Source of the DNA: Campylobacter curvus
GTDB lineage: Bacteria; Campylobacterota; Campylobacteria; Campylobacterales; Campylobacteraceae
DNA: 64,000 nucleotides
Assembly: GCF_013372125.1 (NCBI RefSeq)
Contig: NZ_CP053826.1
Coordinates: 248,001-312,000, forward strand
Direction: 5' to 3'
The first letter of the stretch is position 1, and the number at the start of each line of letters is the position of its first letter. Below are positions 44,775-54,486 of this stretch, piece after piece. The position numbers and the translations under genes were made by a program. A model generated the notes under the pieces. That model had not been told where the DNA came from, did no database searches, and saw only the letters and a program-made list of their open reading frames with translations.

Positions 44775-45947
44775 TTACCCTTTGCCGGTGGATTTAAATT
44801 TCCACAGCGCGGCGCAAAATAAAACCAGTCCGCACGCTCCAAATATCGCTCCCGCGTCACCCACACGCGCTAGCCCAAGGTGCGTCATCACCTGATGTCC
44901 TATGAGCGCGCCACCGCCGATGCCGATGTTATAAATCGCCGAATATATCGACATCGCCACGTCCGTCGCCTCGGGGGCTAAATTTAGCACCTTTATCTGC
45001 ATACTTAGCCCGATACCGGAGATCCCAAGCCCCCAGACAAAGGCTAGCAGTAGCATTTGCGTCTCGTTTTTGACGAGCAAATTTAGCGCCAGCAGCGAAG
45101 CCGTGATAAAGAGGATCGAGATTATCAAAAAGCCGTTTGGTATGAGTTTGTAAAATTTGCCAAAAAGCAGGCTCGCCACGATACCCGAAAAGCCAAAAAT
45201 CAGCAAAAATATCGTGATGAAGCCACCTCCGTTTGCGCCAAGCTGCTTGATAAAGGGCTCGATGTAGCTATACGCCGTAAAATGCGCGCTCACGATGAGC
45301 ACGGTAAGGGCGTAAAGCGTCATCAAAAGCGGCTTTTTGGCTAGCAGCGGCATGCTTTTGAGCGAGCCCGCGCGCCTGCTTGGCAAAAGGGGCAAAATTT
45401 TATAAAGCAGCACCGTCTCCGCCGCCGCAAATGCCGCAAGCAAGCCAAAGGTGACGCGCCAGCCAAAGGTGTCGCCCACGATGCGCCCAAGCGGCAGCCC
45501 CAGCACCATCGCAAGCGACGTGCCAAGTGCGAGCAGTCCGATCGCCTGCGAGCCTTTGTTTATCGGCGCGACCCTGACGGCGAGCGATGCGGTGATCGAC
45601 CAAAATATCGCGTGCGAGGCGGCGATACCGATACGAGCGAGCACCAGCACCCAAAAATCCCACGCCACGGCAGCTAAAACGTGGCAGGCGACGAAGAGCA
45701 AAAATACGTTCAAAAGTAGCCTTTTGCGCTCTAATTTCGCGGTCATCAGCATGAAAGGCAGCGACAAGATCGTGACCATCCACGCGTAGATCGTGATGAT
45801 GAGCCCGGTGTCTGAAACCCTCATGCTAAAATCGCTCGCGATGTCGCTAAGAAGGGCGACGGGGACAAATTCGGTGGTGTTAAAGATAAATGCGGCAAAT
45901 GCAAGCGCAATGACCCTAAAATAGGCAATACGATGAACGTTTATCAT
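44775..45947 (-). CDS. SotB/AraJ-like major facilitator superfamily efflux protein
   Basis: A 390-residue MFS exporter of the sugar-efflux type. ATG 45947 (MINVHRIAYFRVIALAFAAF) is used, preceded by AAAAGGA; a 12-codon upstream extension has no conservation. FIFNTTEFVPVALLSDIASDF, then LLNVFLLFVACHVLAAVAW and a central loop around residue 190 are typical. Twelve helices. Known relatives export arabinose, IPTG or drugs; substrate not assignable here. The region between 44578 and 44774 downstream contains no gene. Confidence 0.88.
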   Translation of the reverse strand: MINVHRIAYFRVIALAFAAFIFNTTEFVPVALLSDIASDFSMRVSDTGLIITIYAWMVTILSLPFMLMTAKLERKRLLLNVFLLFVACHVLAAVAWDFWVLVLARIGIAASHAIFWSITASLAVRVAPINKGSQAIGLLALGTSLAMVLGLPLGRIVGDTFGWRVTFGLLAAFAAAETVLLYKILPLLPSRRAGSLKSMPLLAKKPLLMTLYALTVLIVSAHFTAYSYIEPFIKQLGANGGGFITIFLLIFGFSGIVASLLFGKFYKLIPNGFLIISILFITASLLALNLLVKNETQMLLLAFVWGLGISGIGLSMQIKVLNLAPEATDVAMSIYSAIYNIGIGGGALIGHQVMTHLGLARVGDAGAIFGACGLVLFCAALWKFKSTGKG

Positions 45948-46128
45948 TAAAATTTTTCCTTTTGAAATGTCTAATTTTAGCAAAATTTATGATGGGCGGC
46001 GGCGGGAATTTGGGTTGTAAATTTTTGGATTTGGCGTGGTGTTGTAAATTTAAGTGAAGTGTCAAAATTTAAGGTTCTATTTTGATAGAGTATTGTTTTC
46101 GTGAATTGTAAAATTTTGCAAATTTATC

Positions 46129-46241
46129 AAGGGGCGGACGGGTGTTCTACTTGCGAAGCGTCTCCCCCTTCCGCCCCTTAGACCCCACCTTCCCCCACTG
46201 CACGCCTAAGGGGTTGCATTCGTGCCTGACGGCACTGCAAC
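46129..46241. other. GC-rich structured region with competing hairpins
   Basis: AAGGGGCGGA (46129-46138) can pair with TCCGCCCCTT (46170-46179). The overlapping CCCCTTAG (46174-46181) can instead pair with CTAAGGGG (46206-46213). A third hairpin, GTTGCA/TGCAAC with inner GTGCC-TGAC-GGCAC, spans 46213-46241. The region is much richer in G+C than its surroundings and has no ORF of note. It may be an untranslated RNA, or a remnant of a repeat. It is about 360 bases upstream of nifJ. Confidence 0.45.
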
Positions 46242-46274
46242 GTTAAATTTGGGTATTCAAAATTTAGTTTCAAT

Positions 46275-46380
46275 CGAAGTCAAATCTTATTAGCGAGCTT
46301 ATCAGCGCCGATTTTTAGAGAGCTGGCAGACGCGACCGAAAATCGTGCTATATGTTTGGCGTCTTGCGAAGCGTTTAGCA
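46275..46380. repeat. MITE-like fragment
   Basis: GAAGTCAAATCTTATTAGCG, then CGAGCTTATCAGCGCCGATT matches one end of the MITE family. The sequence after it, including a GTGCTATATGTTTGGCG stretch, resembles parts of the 10777 and 44119 copies. No terminal repeat is visible. Confidence 0.6.
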
Positions 46381-46399
46381 TATTAAATCTTTGTCAAAA

Positions 46400-46499
46400 C
46401 AAAGTCCAAATTTAAATCTAAATTTTCACTTGCCTTTATCAAAATCGCCTGAAAGCAAAATTTTAAATTCACGTCAAAATCCCTAAATTTTGGACTTTG
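46400..46499. repeat. Long-range inverted repeat upstream of nifJ
   Basis: CAAAGTCCAAATTTA (46400-46414) is the inverse of TAAATTTTGGACTTTG (46484-46499) apart from one inserted base, with about 70 bases between. It sits 100 bases before the nifJ start. Confidence 0.5.
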
Positions 46500-46600
46500 C
46501 TAAATTTACAAAACGCTAAATTTTAAAATCACATCGGCGCGTTAAGGTAAATTTTTAGGATTTAATCTTATAATTAAAGATTTTCAAAATAGGGCAAATA

Positions 46601-49600
46601 ATGAGTAAAATAATGAAAACTATGGACGGAAACGAGGCTGCGGCGCACGCAGCTTACGCATTTACGGAGGTCGCAGGCATCTACCCGATCACTCCTAGCT
46701 CGCCGATGGCGGACTACACCGATATGTGGGCGGCTCAGGGCAAGAAAAATCTATTTGGTATGCCCGTTAAAGTCGTCGAAATGCAAAGCGAGGGCGGAGC
46801 TGCGGGCACGGTGCATGGCTCGCTGCAAGTAGGCGCACTGACCACGACCTACACAGCTTCGCAGGGCTTGCTTTTAAAGATCCCAAATATGTATAAGATC
46901 GCGGGGCAGCTGCTGCCTGGCGTCATCCACGTGAGCGCGCGTTCTCTGGCGGCCCAGGCGTTATCGATCTTTGGCGATCATCAAGACATCTACGCCTGTC
47001 GGCAAACGGGCTGGGCGATGCTAGCTAGCGGCTCGGTGCAAGAGGTGATGGACATCGCGGGCGTCGCTCACCTTGCCGCGATAAAGGGGCGCGTGCCGTT
47101 TTTGCACTTCTTTGACGGCTTTCGCACGAGCCACGAGATACAAAAAGTCGAGGTGATGGATTATTCTCACTTTGATAGGCTTCTTGATAAAGACGCGGTG
47201 CAAAAATTTAGAGACGAGTCGCTAAATCCAGAGAGCCCGAAAACTCGCGGTACAGCGCAAAACGATGACATCTACTTTCAAACAAGAGAGCTTAGCAATC
47301 GCTTCTACGACGCCGTGCCTGAGATAGTGGCGGAGTATCTGCGCGAAATTTCAGCCATAACCGGACGCGAGTATAAGCCGTTTAACTACTACGGCGATCC
47401 TGACGCGACACGCGTTGTGGTGGCGATGGGCTCGGTGACACAGACGCTTGAAGAAGTGGTCGATCATCTATGCGCAAAGGGCGAAAAGGTGGGCGTCATC
47501 AAAGTGCATTTGTACCGACCATTTAGCGTGAAATATCTCTTTGACGTGATGCCAAAAAGCGTGCGAAGCATCGCCGTGCTAGACCGCACAAAAGAGCCCG
47601 GTAGCCTTGGCGAGCCGCTATATCTTGACATCAAAGCGGCGTTTTACGGACGCGAAAACCAGCCCGTGATCGTGGGCGGCAGATACGGTCTAAGCTCAAA
47701 GGACGTTGATCCCGCGCAGATGCTAGCCGTGTTTGAAAATTTAAATTTAGAGCGACCAAAGGACGGCTTTACCGTCGGTATCGTCGATGACGTGACATTT
47801 ACTTCGCTTCCGGTCGGGGAGAAAATTTCACTGAGCGACGAGAGCGTTAAAGAGTGCCTATTTTACGGACTTGGCGCGGACGGCACGGTCGGAGCGAATA
47901 AAAACTCCATCAAAATCATCGGCGACAAGACCCCGCTTTACGTGCAGGCGTATTTTGCCTACGACAGCAAAAAATCAGGCGGCTACACGCGCTCGCACCT
48001 ACGCTTTGGTAAAAATCCTATCCGCTCGACCTACCTCGTCTCAAACCCGCATTTTGTCGCGTGCTCGGTCGCGGCGTATCTTGACATCTACGATGTGATC
48101 GGCGGTATCAGGCAGGGCGGGACGTTTCTTTTAAATTCTATCTGGGACGCGGCTGAAACTGTGGCGAAGCTGCCAAATAAAGTAAAGAAAATTTTAGCCC
48201 AGCGAAGCGTAAATTTCTACATCATCAACGCAACTAAGCTCGCCCGCGAAATAGGGCTAAAAAACCGCACGAACACGATCATGCAGTCAGCTTTTTTCAA
48301 GCTTGCAGACATCATCCCTTTTGAAGACGCGCAAAAATACATGAAAGAATACGCCCACAAAGCCTACGCCAAAAAGGGCGAAGCGATCGTGGAGATGAAC
48401 TACAAGGCGATCGATGTGGGCGCAGACGGGCTGGTGAAGGTCGCGATTGACCCTGCGTGGGTAAATTTAAGCGAGGATAACCACAGCGGCGTGAGTGCGT
48501 ATAGGGGCAATAAATTTATCGAAAATATCGTTAAACCTATCAACGCCGCGCAGGGCGACAGTCTGCCGGTATCGGCGTTTTTGGGTTTTGAGGACGGACA
48601 CTTTGAAAACGGCTCGACAGCTTACGAGAAGCGCGGTATCGGCGTCATGGTGCCAAAGTGGATCGAGGGCAACTGCATCCAGTGCAACCAGTGCGCCTTC
48701 GTCTGCCCGCACGCTGTCATCCGCCCGTTTCTTATTAGTGACGAGGAGCTAAATTCCGCCCCGCAAAGCGTCAAAGATCACGTCCTGGACGCAAAAGGCA
48801 AAGAGCTCAAAGGGCTAAAATATAAAATTCAGGTCAGTCCGCTTGATTGCACCGGCTGCGAGCTTTGCGCGCAAAACTGCCCGAGCAAGGAAAAGTCGCT
48901 CGTGATGGTGCCTCTTGGCGAGGAGCTTGACAAAAACGAGCAAATCAGCGCTGATTATCTATTTAAAAACGTGAGTTACAAAGACGATCTCATGAGCAAA
49001 GAAAGCGTGAAAGGATCGAGCTTCGCGCAGCCGTTGTTTGAGTTTCACGGAGCGTGCCCTGGATGTGGTGAGACGCCATATATCGGGCTCATCACGCGCC
49101 TTTTTGGCGAGCGCATGATCGTGGCAAACGCCACAGGATGTAGCTCCATCTACGGCGGTAGCGCACCGAGCACGCCATACACGACGAACAAAGACGGACA
49201 CGGCGTTGCGTGGGGAAATTCGCTATTTGAGGACAACGCCGAATTTGGCATGGGTATGAATGTGGCTACGGAGACCATCCGCCACCGTATCGAAGACATC
49301 ATGCTTCGCACCAAGGACGCCGTGCCAAACGCACTCGCCGCGCTTTACACCGACTGGATAAATTTCAAAAACGACGGCGAAAAGAGCGCGCAGATCCGCG
49401 ATATGCTGGTTAAAATTTTAGAGCAAAATTTGGGCGCTCCTGGCGTGCGCGAAATTTTGAGTCTAAAAAAATATCTCGCTAAAAAATCGCAATGGATCAT
49501 CGGCGGCGACGGCTGGGCGTATGACATCGGCTTTGGCGGGCTAGATCACGTGCTAGCAAGCGGTGAAAACGTCAATGTACTGGTGCTTGACACCGAGGTG

Positions 49601-50215
49601 TATTCAAACACGGGCGGTCAAAGCTCCAAGTCAAGCCGCGCTGGCTCGATCGCGCAATTTACTGCCTCTGGCAAACCGATGCAAAAAAAAGATCTTGGCT
49701 ACATCGCGATGACCTACGGCAACATCTTCGTCACGCAGATAAACTCCAACGCCAGCCAAGCAAACACGATAAAAGCGATCATGGCAGCCGAAGCCTACGA
49801 AGGACCAAGCCTAGTCATAGCCTACTCGCCGTGTATCGCGCACGGTATCAAAGGCGGCATGGCGCACTCTGGCGGACAGGGCGAGCTAGCGACGAAGTGC
49901 GGCTACTGGCCGACCTACACCTACGACCCGCGCCTCATGAAAGAGGGCAAAAATCCTCTGAAAATGACGTCAAAAGAGCCTGACTGGACGCTTTACGAGG
50001 AGTTTTTGCTAAACGAGGTGCGATATAACTCGCTCAAAAAAACCAATCCCGAGCATGCAGACGAGCTACTACGCAAAAACAAAGAGGACGCCAAACGTCG
50101 CTACCGCCAGCTAAAACGCCTAAGCTTGGCTGACTTTAGCGATGAGGTGGAGCAAGAAATTTCTGCTGACGCGCAGACGAGCGAGACCGCTACCGACATG
50201 GCGGTAGAGGCGTAA
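46601..50215 (+). CDS. nifJ: Pyruvate:flavodoxin (ferredoxin) oxidoreductase
   Basis: A 1204-residue single-chain enzyme that oxidises pyruvate and CoA to acetyl-CoA, CO2 and reduced flavodoxin or ferredoxin. The N-terminal domain starts MKTMDGNEAAAHAAYAFTEV with the YPITPSSPMADY motif. Two [4Fe-4S] clusters are in CIQCNQCAFVCPHAV and CTGCELCAQNCPSKEKS (about 685-770). A third is likely linked to GACPGCGETPYIG, next to the thiamine site GDGWAYDIGFGGLDHV. The C-terminal tail is acidic. Flavodoxin is encoded at 57389. A terminator follows. The full length with all cysteine motifs argues that it is active. Confidence 0.97.
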   Translation: MSKIMKTMDGNEAAAHAAYAFTEVAGIYPITPSSPMADYTDMWAAQGKKNLFGMPVKVVEMQSEGGAAGTVHGSLQVGALTTTYTASQGLLLKIPNMYKIAGQLLPGVIHVSARSLAAQALSIFGDHQDIYACRQTGWAMLASGSVQEVMDIAGVAHLAAIKGRVPFLHFFDGFRTSHEIQKVEVMDYSHFDRLLDKDAVQKFRDESLNPESPKTRGTAQNDDIYFQTRELSNRFYDAVPEIVAEYLREISAITGREYKPFNYYGDPDATRVVVAMGSVTQTLEEVVDHLCAKGEKVGVIKVHLYRPFSVKYLFDVMPKSVRSIAVLDRTKEPGSLGEPLYLDIKAAFYGRENQPVIVGGRYGLSSKDVDPAQMLAVFENLNLERPKDGFTVGIVDDVTFTSLPVGEKISLSDESVKECLFYGLGADGTVGANKNSIKIIGDKTPLYVQAYFAYDSKKSGGYTRSHLRFGKNPIRSTYLVSNPHFVACSVAAYLDIYDVIGGIRQGGTFLLNSIWDAAETVAKLPNKVKKILAQRSVNFYIINATKLAREIGLKNRTNTIMQSAFFKLADIIPFEDAQKYMKEYAHKAYAKKGEAIVEMNYKAIDVGADGLVKVAIDPAWVNLSEDNHSGVSAYRGNKFIENIVKPINAAQGDSLPVSAFLGFEDGHFENGSTAYEKRGIGVMVPKWIEGNCIQCNQCAFVCPHAVIRPFLISDEELNSAPQSVKDHVLDAKGKELKGLKYKIQVSPLDCTGCELCAQNCPSKEKSLVMVPLGEELDKNEQISADYLFKNVSYKDDLMSKESVKGSSFAQPLFEFHGACPGCGETPYIGLITRLFGERMIVANATGCSSIYGGSAPSTPYTTNKDGHGVAWGNSLFEDNAEFGMGMNVATETIRHRIEDIMLRTKDAVPNALAALYTDWINFKNDGEKSAQIRDMLVKILEQNLGAPGVREILSLKKYLAKKSQWIIGGDGWAYDIGFGGLDHVLASGENVNVLVLDTEVYSNTGGQSSKSSRAGSIAQFTASGKPMQKKDLGYIAMTYGNIFVTQINSNASQANTIKAIMAAEAYEGPSLVIAYSPCIAHGIKGGMAHSGGQGELATKCGYWPTYTYDPRLMKEGKNPLKMTSKEPDWTLYEEFLLNEVRYNSLKKTNPEHADELLRKNKEDAKRRYRQLKRLSLADFSDEVEQEISADAQTSETATDMAVEA

Positions 50216-50226
50216 ATTTAAAATTT

Positions 50227-50258
50227 AAGCCGCATGGATGCTGGTTTGTGCGGCTTTT
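50227..50258 (+). terminator. nifJ terminator
   Basis: AAGCCGCA (50227-50234) and TGCGGCTT (50249-50256) pair perfectly around a 14-base loop, followed by TT and a T-rich stretch, just after the nifJ stop. Confidence 0.75.
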
Positions 50259-50497
50259 GGTTTAAAATTTTATTTATGGTGTTTGTAAATCGCTCGCTCA
50301 TCACGAACGAAAATCGCGGCTATGCTTTCGCCTGTCTGATTTTGGCTGGTTAGAATTTCGCTCATGACCTGCTACTTGCCTAACGGCAGGTTTAAAAATC
50401 AGCTTGACCCTCGTTGCCATGTGAAATTTTACCTCATCGTTTTCTGACTTTATTATTAAATTTGGCTAAAATTCGTTCTAAATTTAAAGGAGCTAAA
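50259..50497. other. Gap between nifJ and racemase, no gene seen
   Basis: Apart from a small ACCTGC/GCAGGT hairpin (50367-50391) nothing recognisable is present. The stretch CACGAACGAAAATCGCGGC near 50300 shares words with the MITE family but has no ends. An in-frame start at 50414 for the racemase lies here; the one at 50498 is used instead. Confidence 0.5.
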
Positions 50498-51190
50498 ATG
50501 AAAAAGATAGGTCTTATCGGTGGTATGAGCTACGAATCGACGATCGCTTATTACCAGCTCATCAACAAAAAGATAAACGAAAGGCTTGGCGGGCTAAATA
50601 GCGGCGAAATTTTGCTAAGTAGCGTGAATTTCGAGCATATCGAAGAGTGCCAAAGGCTTGACAAATGGGACGAGGCGGGCGAAATTTTAGCCGCTCACGC
50701 TAGAATTTTACAAAGAGGCGGTGCGGACGCGATATTTATTTGCACGAACACCATGCACAAGGTCTATGACGCGGTGCAAAGCGCTGTGAGCGTGCCCGTA
50801 GTGCATATCGCCACTGCGACACTAAAGGAGCTAAAAAGATGCGATATAGATAAAGTGGGACTGCTTGGCACGATCTACACGATGAGCGAGCCTTTTTATA
50901 AAGATGAGCTAATGCGTGGCGGTGTAGAGGTCATTACTCCTAACGCGGACGAGATGAAACTCGTAAATGACGTCATCTTTGACGAGCTTTGCCATGGTGA
51001 AATTTCACCCGCTTCAAAGCAAAAATTTCTCTCTATCATTGTAAATTTAAAGGCTCGCGGCGCAAAGGGTGTAATACTTGGTTGCACCGAAATAGGGCTT
51101 TTGGTAGCGCAAAAGGATACGGACGCGAGACTCTTTGACACCACTTTGATACATATTGGTGAGGCTATTGAGCTAGCTTTATCTTTCTAA
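50498..51190 (+). CDS. Aspartate/glutamate racemase family protein
   Basis: A 230-residue racemase. ATG 50498 (MKKIGLIGGMSYESTIAYYQ) follows AAAGGAG; the earlier in-frame ATG at 50414 would add 28 unrelated residues. Catalytic cysteines are Cys82 (FICTNTMHK) and Cys196 (LGCTEIGLL), both conserved in the family. It probably interconverts L- and D-aspartate, or a related amino acid, in the cytosol. Directly upstream of a C4-dicarboxylate transporter, so an amino-acid/organic-acid role is consistent. Substrate not proven. Confidence 0.87.
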   Translation: MKKIGLIGGMSYESTIAYYQLINKKINERLGGLNSGEILLSSVNFEHIEECQRLDKWDEAGEILAAHARILQRGGADAIFICTNTMHKVYDAVQSAVSVPVVHIATATLKELKRCDIDKVGLLGTIYTMSEPFYKDELMRGGVEVITPNADEMKLVNDVIFDELCHGEISPASKQKFLSIIVNLKARGAKGVILGCTEIGLLVAQKDTDARLFDTTLIHIGEAIELALSF

Positions 51191-51281
51191 TTAAAAAATA
51201 ATTTTTATTTTAGCTCAATTTATTTTGGTTTGTAGTAAAATTTCGCCAAACTTTAAACAAATTCAAAACAAAGGAGCTAAA

Positions 51282-52670
51282 ATGTTTGGTGTCATAATAG
51301 GAACGATAACATTATTTATTGTCGGTTGGGCGATCGTAAAGGGCAAATACGCGCCGCTCGTGCTTTTTCTTTCGGGGATTTTTATGCTAGCTTGTTCGGT
51401 CGCTTTGGGGACGGGGCACTTTATGCCAAAGCAAGCCGTCGCGACAGGAAACGAATATCTAAATATCATCGAATACATCCGCTACATGTTTTCAAACAGG
51501 CTGGCAAATTTAGGCCTCATCATCATGTTTATGGTCGGTTTTGCCACGTATATGACGCATATCGGTGCAAACAGCGCCTTTGTCTCTATCGCTACGAAGC
51601 GTCTAACGAATATCAAAAATCCTTACTTTATGATATTTATCGCCTTTGCTATAGCAAAGCTCGTAAGTATGGTCATCACGAGCGCAGTTGGGCTTGGCGT
51701 GCTCTGCCTTGCGCTGCTTGGACCGGTGCTTATTTCCTTGGGGCTAAATAAACTTACCGTTGGCTCGATATGCTGCATGTCCGGAGCCGCGTCAATGGTG
51801 CTTATCGGCGCATCGACCGCCGCCGCGGCAAAGGCGTGCGAGCTTTCGCTTTTGGACTATGTTTTTACGTATAAAATTCCCGCCGCACTGCCGACTACGA
51901 TCGTAATGGGCGTGGCTTTGGTGTTTTGGAACAGATACCTTGATAAAAAGGAGGGCTGGGTTTGCAGCGAACATGTGGGTGAGACGATAGAATTTGACGA
52001 AAAGACGCAAGCCCCGCAAGCCAGCGCGCCTAAAATTTACGCTATCTTGCCATTTTTGCCGATGATATTGGTCGTCGTTTTTTCTCAATACTGCATCAAG
52101 TCCATCAAGCTTGACATCTCGGCTATCATAATCCTTTCCGTCGTCATCGCGATGCTTTGCGAGGCGATCAGGCATAAATTTAGCTTTGAAACGATCGCCG
52201 AGGGGCTAAAAATATTTTTCCAAGCCATGGGTAGGAGCGTGAGCGGAGTGGTCGCGCTCATCATCGCAGCGGGCGTATTTGCGGAGGGCTTTAAGGCTCT
52301 TGGAATGCTCGATAGTATCGTGAGCTTGGCAAATTCTTTGGGCTTTGGTGGCTTTGGTATGTCGGTACTTTTTGTCGTCATCACCACGCTTATTACTATC
52401 ATCTCGGGTTCAAACGGTGCGAGCTTTTACCCGCTCGTCGAGATGGTACCACACATCGCATCAAAGCTAAACGTAAGCTCCGTTATGCTAGTACTCCCGA
52501 TGCATCAAGCCTCCACCATCGCCCGTCCACTCTCGCCCGTAGCCGGTGTCGTGGTCGCGATAGCCGGTATGCTAAAATGCAGCCCGCTAAGCCTCGTAAA
52601 ACGTTGCAGCGTGCCGGCGATCCTTGGTCTTATCAGCCATCACATTTTTGTATTTTTGCTCGCTTTGTGA
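51282..52670 (+). CDS. dcuC: C4-dicarboxylate transporter, DcuC family
   Basis: A 462-residue inner-membrane transporter, about 12-14 helices. ATG 51282 (MFGVIIGTITLFIVGWAIVK) follows AAAGGAGCTAAA, identical to the upstream gene's site; the 19-codon extension to 51225 is discounted. Family signs include ITSAVGLGVLCLALLGPVLI and MHQASTIARPLSPVAGVVVA. It exchanges or exports succinate, fumarate, malate or aspartate under low oxygen. It precedes pepF by 8 bases. Confidence 0.88.
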   Translation: MFGVIIGTITLFIVGWAIVKGKYAPLVLFLSGIFMLACSVALGTGHFMPKQAVATGNEYLNIIEYIRYMFSNRLANLGLIIMFMVGFATYMTHIGANSAFVSIATKRLTNIKNPYFMIFIAFAIAKLVSMVITSAVGLGVLCLALLGPVLISLGLNKLTVGSICCMSGAASMVLIGASTAAAAKACELSLLDYVFTYKIPAALPTTIVMGVALVFWNRYLDKKEGWVCSEHVGETIEFDEKTQAPQASAPKIYAILPFLPMILVVVFSQYCIKSIKLDISAIIILSVVIAMLCEAIRHKFSFETIAEGLKIFFQAMGRSVSGVVALIIAAGVFAEGFKALGMLDSIVSLANSLGFGGFGMSVLFVVITTLITIISGSNGASFYPLVEMVPHIASKLNVSSVMLVLPMHQASTIARPLSPVAGVVVAIAGMLKCSPLSLVKRCSVPAILGLISHHIFVFLLAL

Positions 52671-52678
52671 GGTGAGAG

Positions 52679-54433
52679 ATGCTGCCTAGATGGACATTTG
52701 ACGATGTTTATGGAGATCTTAACGATGAAAAATTTACAAGCTCGCTTCAAAATTTAGACGCGCTAGTCGGTGAAATTTACGGTGCAAATTTACCGCTAAA
52801 TTTAACGGCGCAAAAATATCAACTCGCACTCGAAGAGGCAAATTCGCTGCTCGCGTTTTGTCGCTGCAAGTCAAGCGAAAATACAAAAGACGAGCGAGTG
52901 GGCGCGATAGAGGCTAAGATAGAGGCGAGCTTATCAAAACTTGAAGAGATAAAAGAAAATTTGTTTGAAAAATTTGACGGGCTTTTGGCGGATGACAAAC
53001 TTTGGAGCGAGCCTGCGATCGCCGCGCTGAAATTTCTTTACGATGAGCGTAAAAACAGCTGGCAGATGAAGCTTTCAAAAAGCGAGCGTAAAATTTACGA
53101 TGAGCTGGCACAGGCTAGCTTCACTCCGCTTTACGGCGTTTTTAGGCACTTAAATAACCTGATAAACATCGAAGCTACCGATCAAAACGGCGCGCGTAGC
53201 ACTTATAGTCTCGCAAAATGTGGCGGCATTTTAAAGGGTTCGCCTGACGGGACGCTGCGAAAGAGCGTGTTTGAGGGCTTGCAAAGACACTACGACAAGC
53301 ACGCGAGCCTATATGTCGATGTGATAAATTTGCTTCAAGGCTTTAGGCTTGATAAATTTAAACGTGCAGGCGTCGATCGTCTTACGCCAAGCTTTGAACA
53401 AAATAAAATAAGTGCGCAGGCTGTGGGCGCGATGTTTGAGGCGCTAAAACTTAGGCTAGAGAGCATAAGAGAGTGCGTAAATTTACGTGCAAAGTATTTT
53501 GAAAGCGGCAAAATTTACGCCTGCGACCTGCTCGCTCCTTCGCCTCACTCCTCAAATGCACAGATCCCTTACGAAAGCGCGATAGATACGATTTGCGAGG
53601 CTTTGGGCGAGGTGGGCGAGGAGATCCCGGGGTTTATACGCATGATGTTGCAAAAGGGCTGGATCGAAGCTGATACGCGAGAAAATAAAGCCGGCGGCGC
53701 GTTTTATACGAGATTTGATAAATTTAAGCAGCCGCGCGTATTTTCCACATATATGGGCACACAAGCGCATATGATCCAGCAAGCCCACGAGCTGGGGCAC
53801 GCGTGGCACTACTGGATAATGCGTGATATGCCAAGCGTGCAAACTCACTTTCCTATGTCGCTAGCAGAGACGGCGAGTACGTTTAACGAAGCGGTTTTGA
53901 GAAACTATCTGCGAAAGAATAGCACGGATAAAAATTTACTCTTTGACATCTTGTGGCAAGAGCTAAAATCAGCCGCAAATTTTATGCTACATATCAGCGT
54001 GAGATACGAGTTTGAGACGGCTTTTTTGGCGGCGAGGCAGGAGCAAATTTTAACCGCTGCAAAGGTAAATGAGCTGATGCTTGAAGCGTGGCGCAAATGG
54101 TACGGAGATAGCGTGCAAGACACCGAGCTTTTCTTGCCGTATTTTAAGCTACATTTTTACAAAACCGATCAATACATCTACAACTATCCTTACACCGTGG
54201 GCTACCTACTATCGCAGTTTTTGCTGGGCGAGTTTAAGGCAATGGGGGCTAAATTTATCGGCGTGTATAAAGAATTTTTGCGCGATTGCGGGCGGATGAG
54301 CGTCGAAGCGCTGCTTAAAAAATACTTTGATAAAGACGTTACAAAGTGCGAATTTTGGCTACTTTGCATAGATAATGCACTTAGCTACGCACAGGAGTTT
54401 AAAAGACTGGAAACAGAGTTGAGCACTCAGTAA
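52679..54433 (+). CDS. pepF: Oligoendopeptidase F (M3 metallopeptidase)
   Basis: A 584-residue cytosolic zinc peptidase that cuts short peptides. The zinc motif is HELGH, with His370, Glu371 and His374; the third ligand, Glu, is in SLAETASTFNE. Length agrees with the family. It begins eight bases after dcuC, so the racemase, transporter and peptidase may be transcribed together as a peptide/amino-acid unit. A short hairpin follows. Confidence 0.93.
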   Translation: MLPRWTFDDVYGDLNDEKFTSSLQNLDALVGEIYGANLPLNLTAQKYQLALEEANSLLAFCRCKSSENTKDERVGAIEAKIEASLSKLEEIKENLFEKFDGLLADDKLWSEPAIAALKFLYDERKNSWQMKLSKSERKIYDELAQASFTPLYGVFRHLNNLINIEATDQNGARSTYSLAKCGGILKGSPDGTLRKSVFEGLQRHYDKHASLYVDVINLLQGFRLDKFKRAGVDRLTPSFEQNKISAQAVGAMFEALKLRLESIRECVNLRAKYFESGKIYACDLLAPSPHSSNAQIPYESAIDTICEALGEVGEEIPGFIRMMLQKGWIEADTRENKAGGAFYTRFDKFKQPRVFSTYMGTQAHMIQQAHELGHAWHYWIMRDMPSVQTHFPMSLAETASTFNEAVLRNYLRKNSTDKNLLFDILWQELKSAANFMLHISVRYEFETAFLAARQEQILTAAKVNELMLEAWRKWYGDSVQDTELFLPYFKLHFYKTDQYIYNYPYTVGYLLSQFLLGEFKAMGAKFIGVYKEFLRDCGRMSVEALLKKYFDKDVTKCEFWLLCIDNALSYAQEFKRLETELSTQ

Positions 54434-54436
54434 ATT

Positions 54437-54460
54437 TTTATATCTTTTTGTCGATATAAA
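54437..54460 (+). terminator. Hairpin after pepF
   Basis: TTTATATC (54437-54444) pairs with GATATAAA (54453-54460) around 8 bases. It is AT-rich and weak, and no T run follows, so it may be only a spacer hairpin between pepF and the next gene. Confidence 0.4.
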
Positions 54461-54486
54461 AAGAAATTCATTTAAAAGGATATTAA

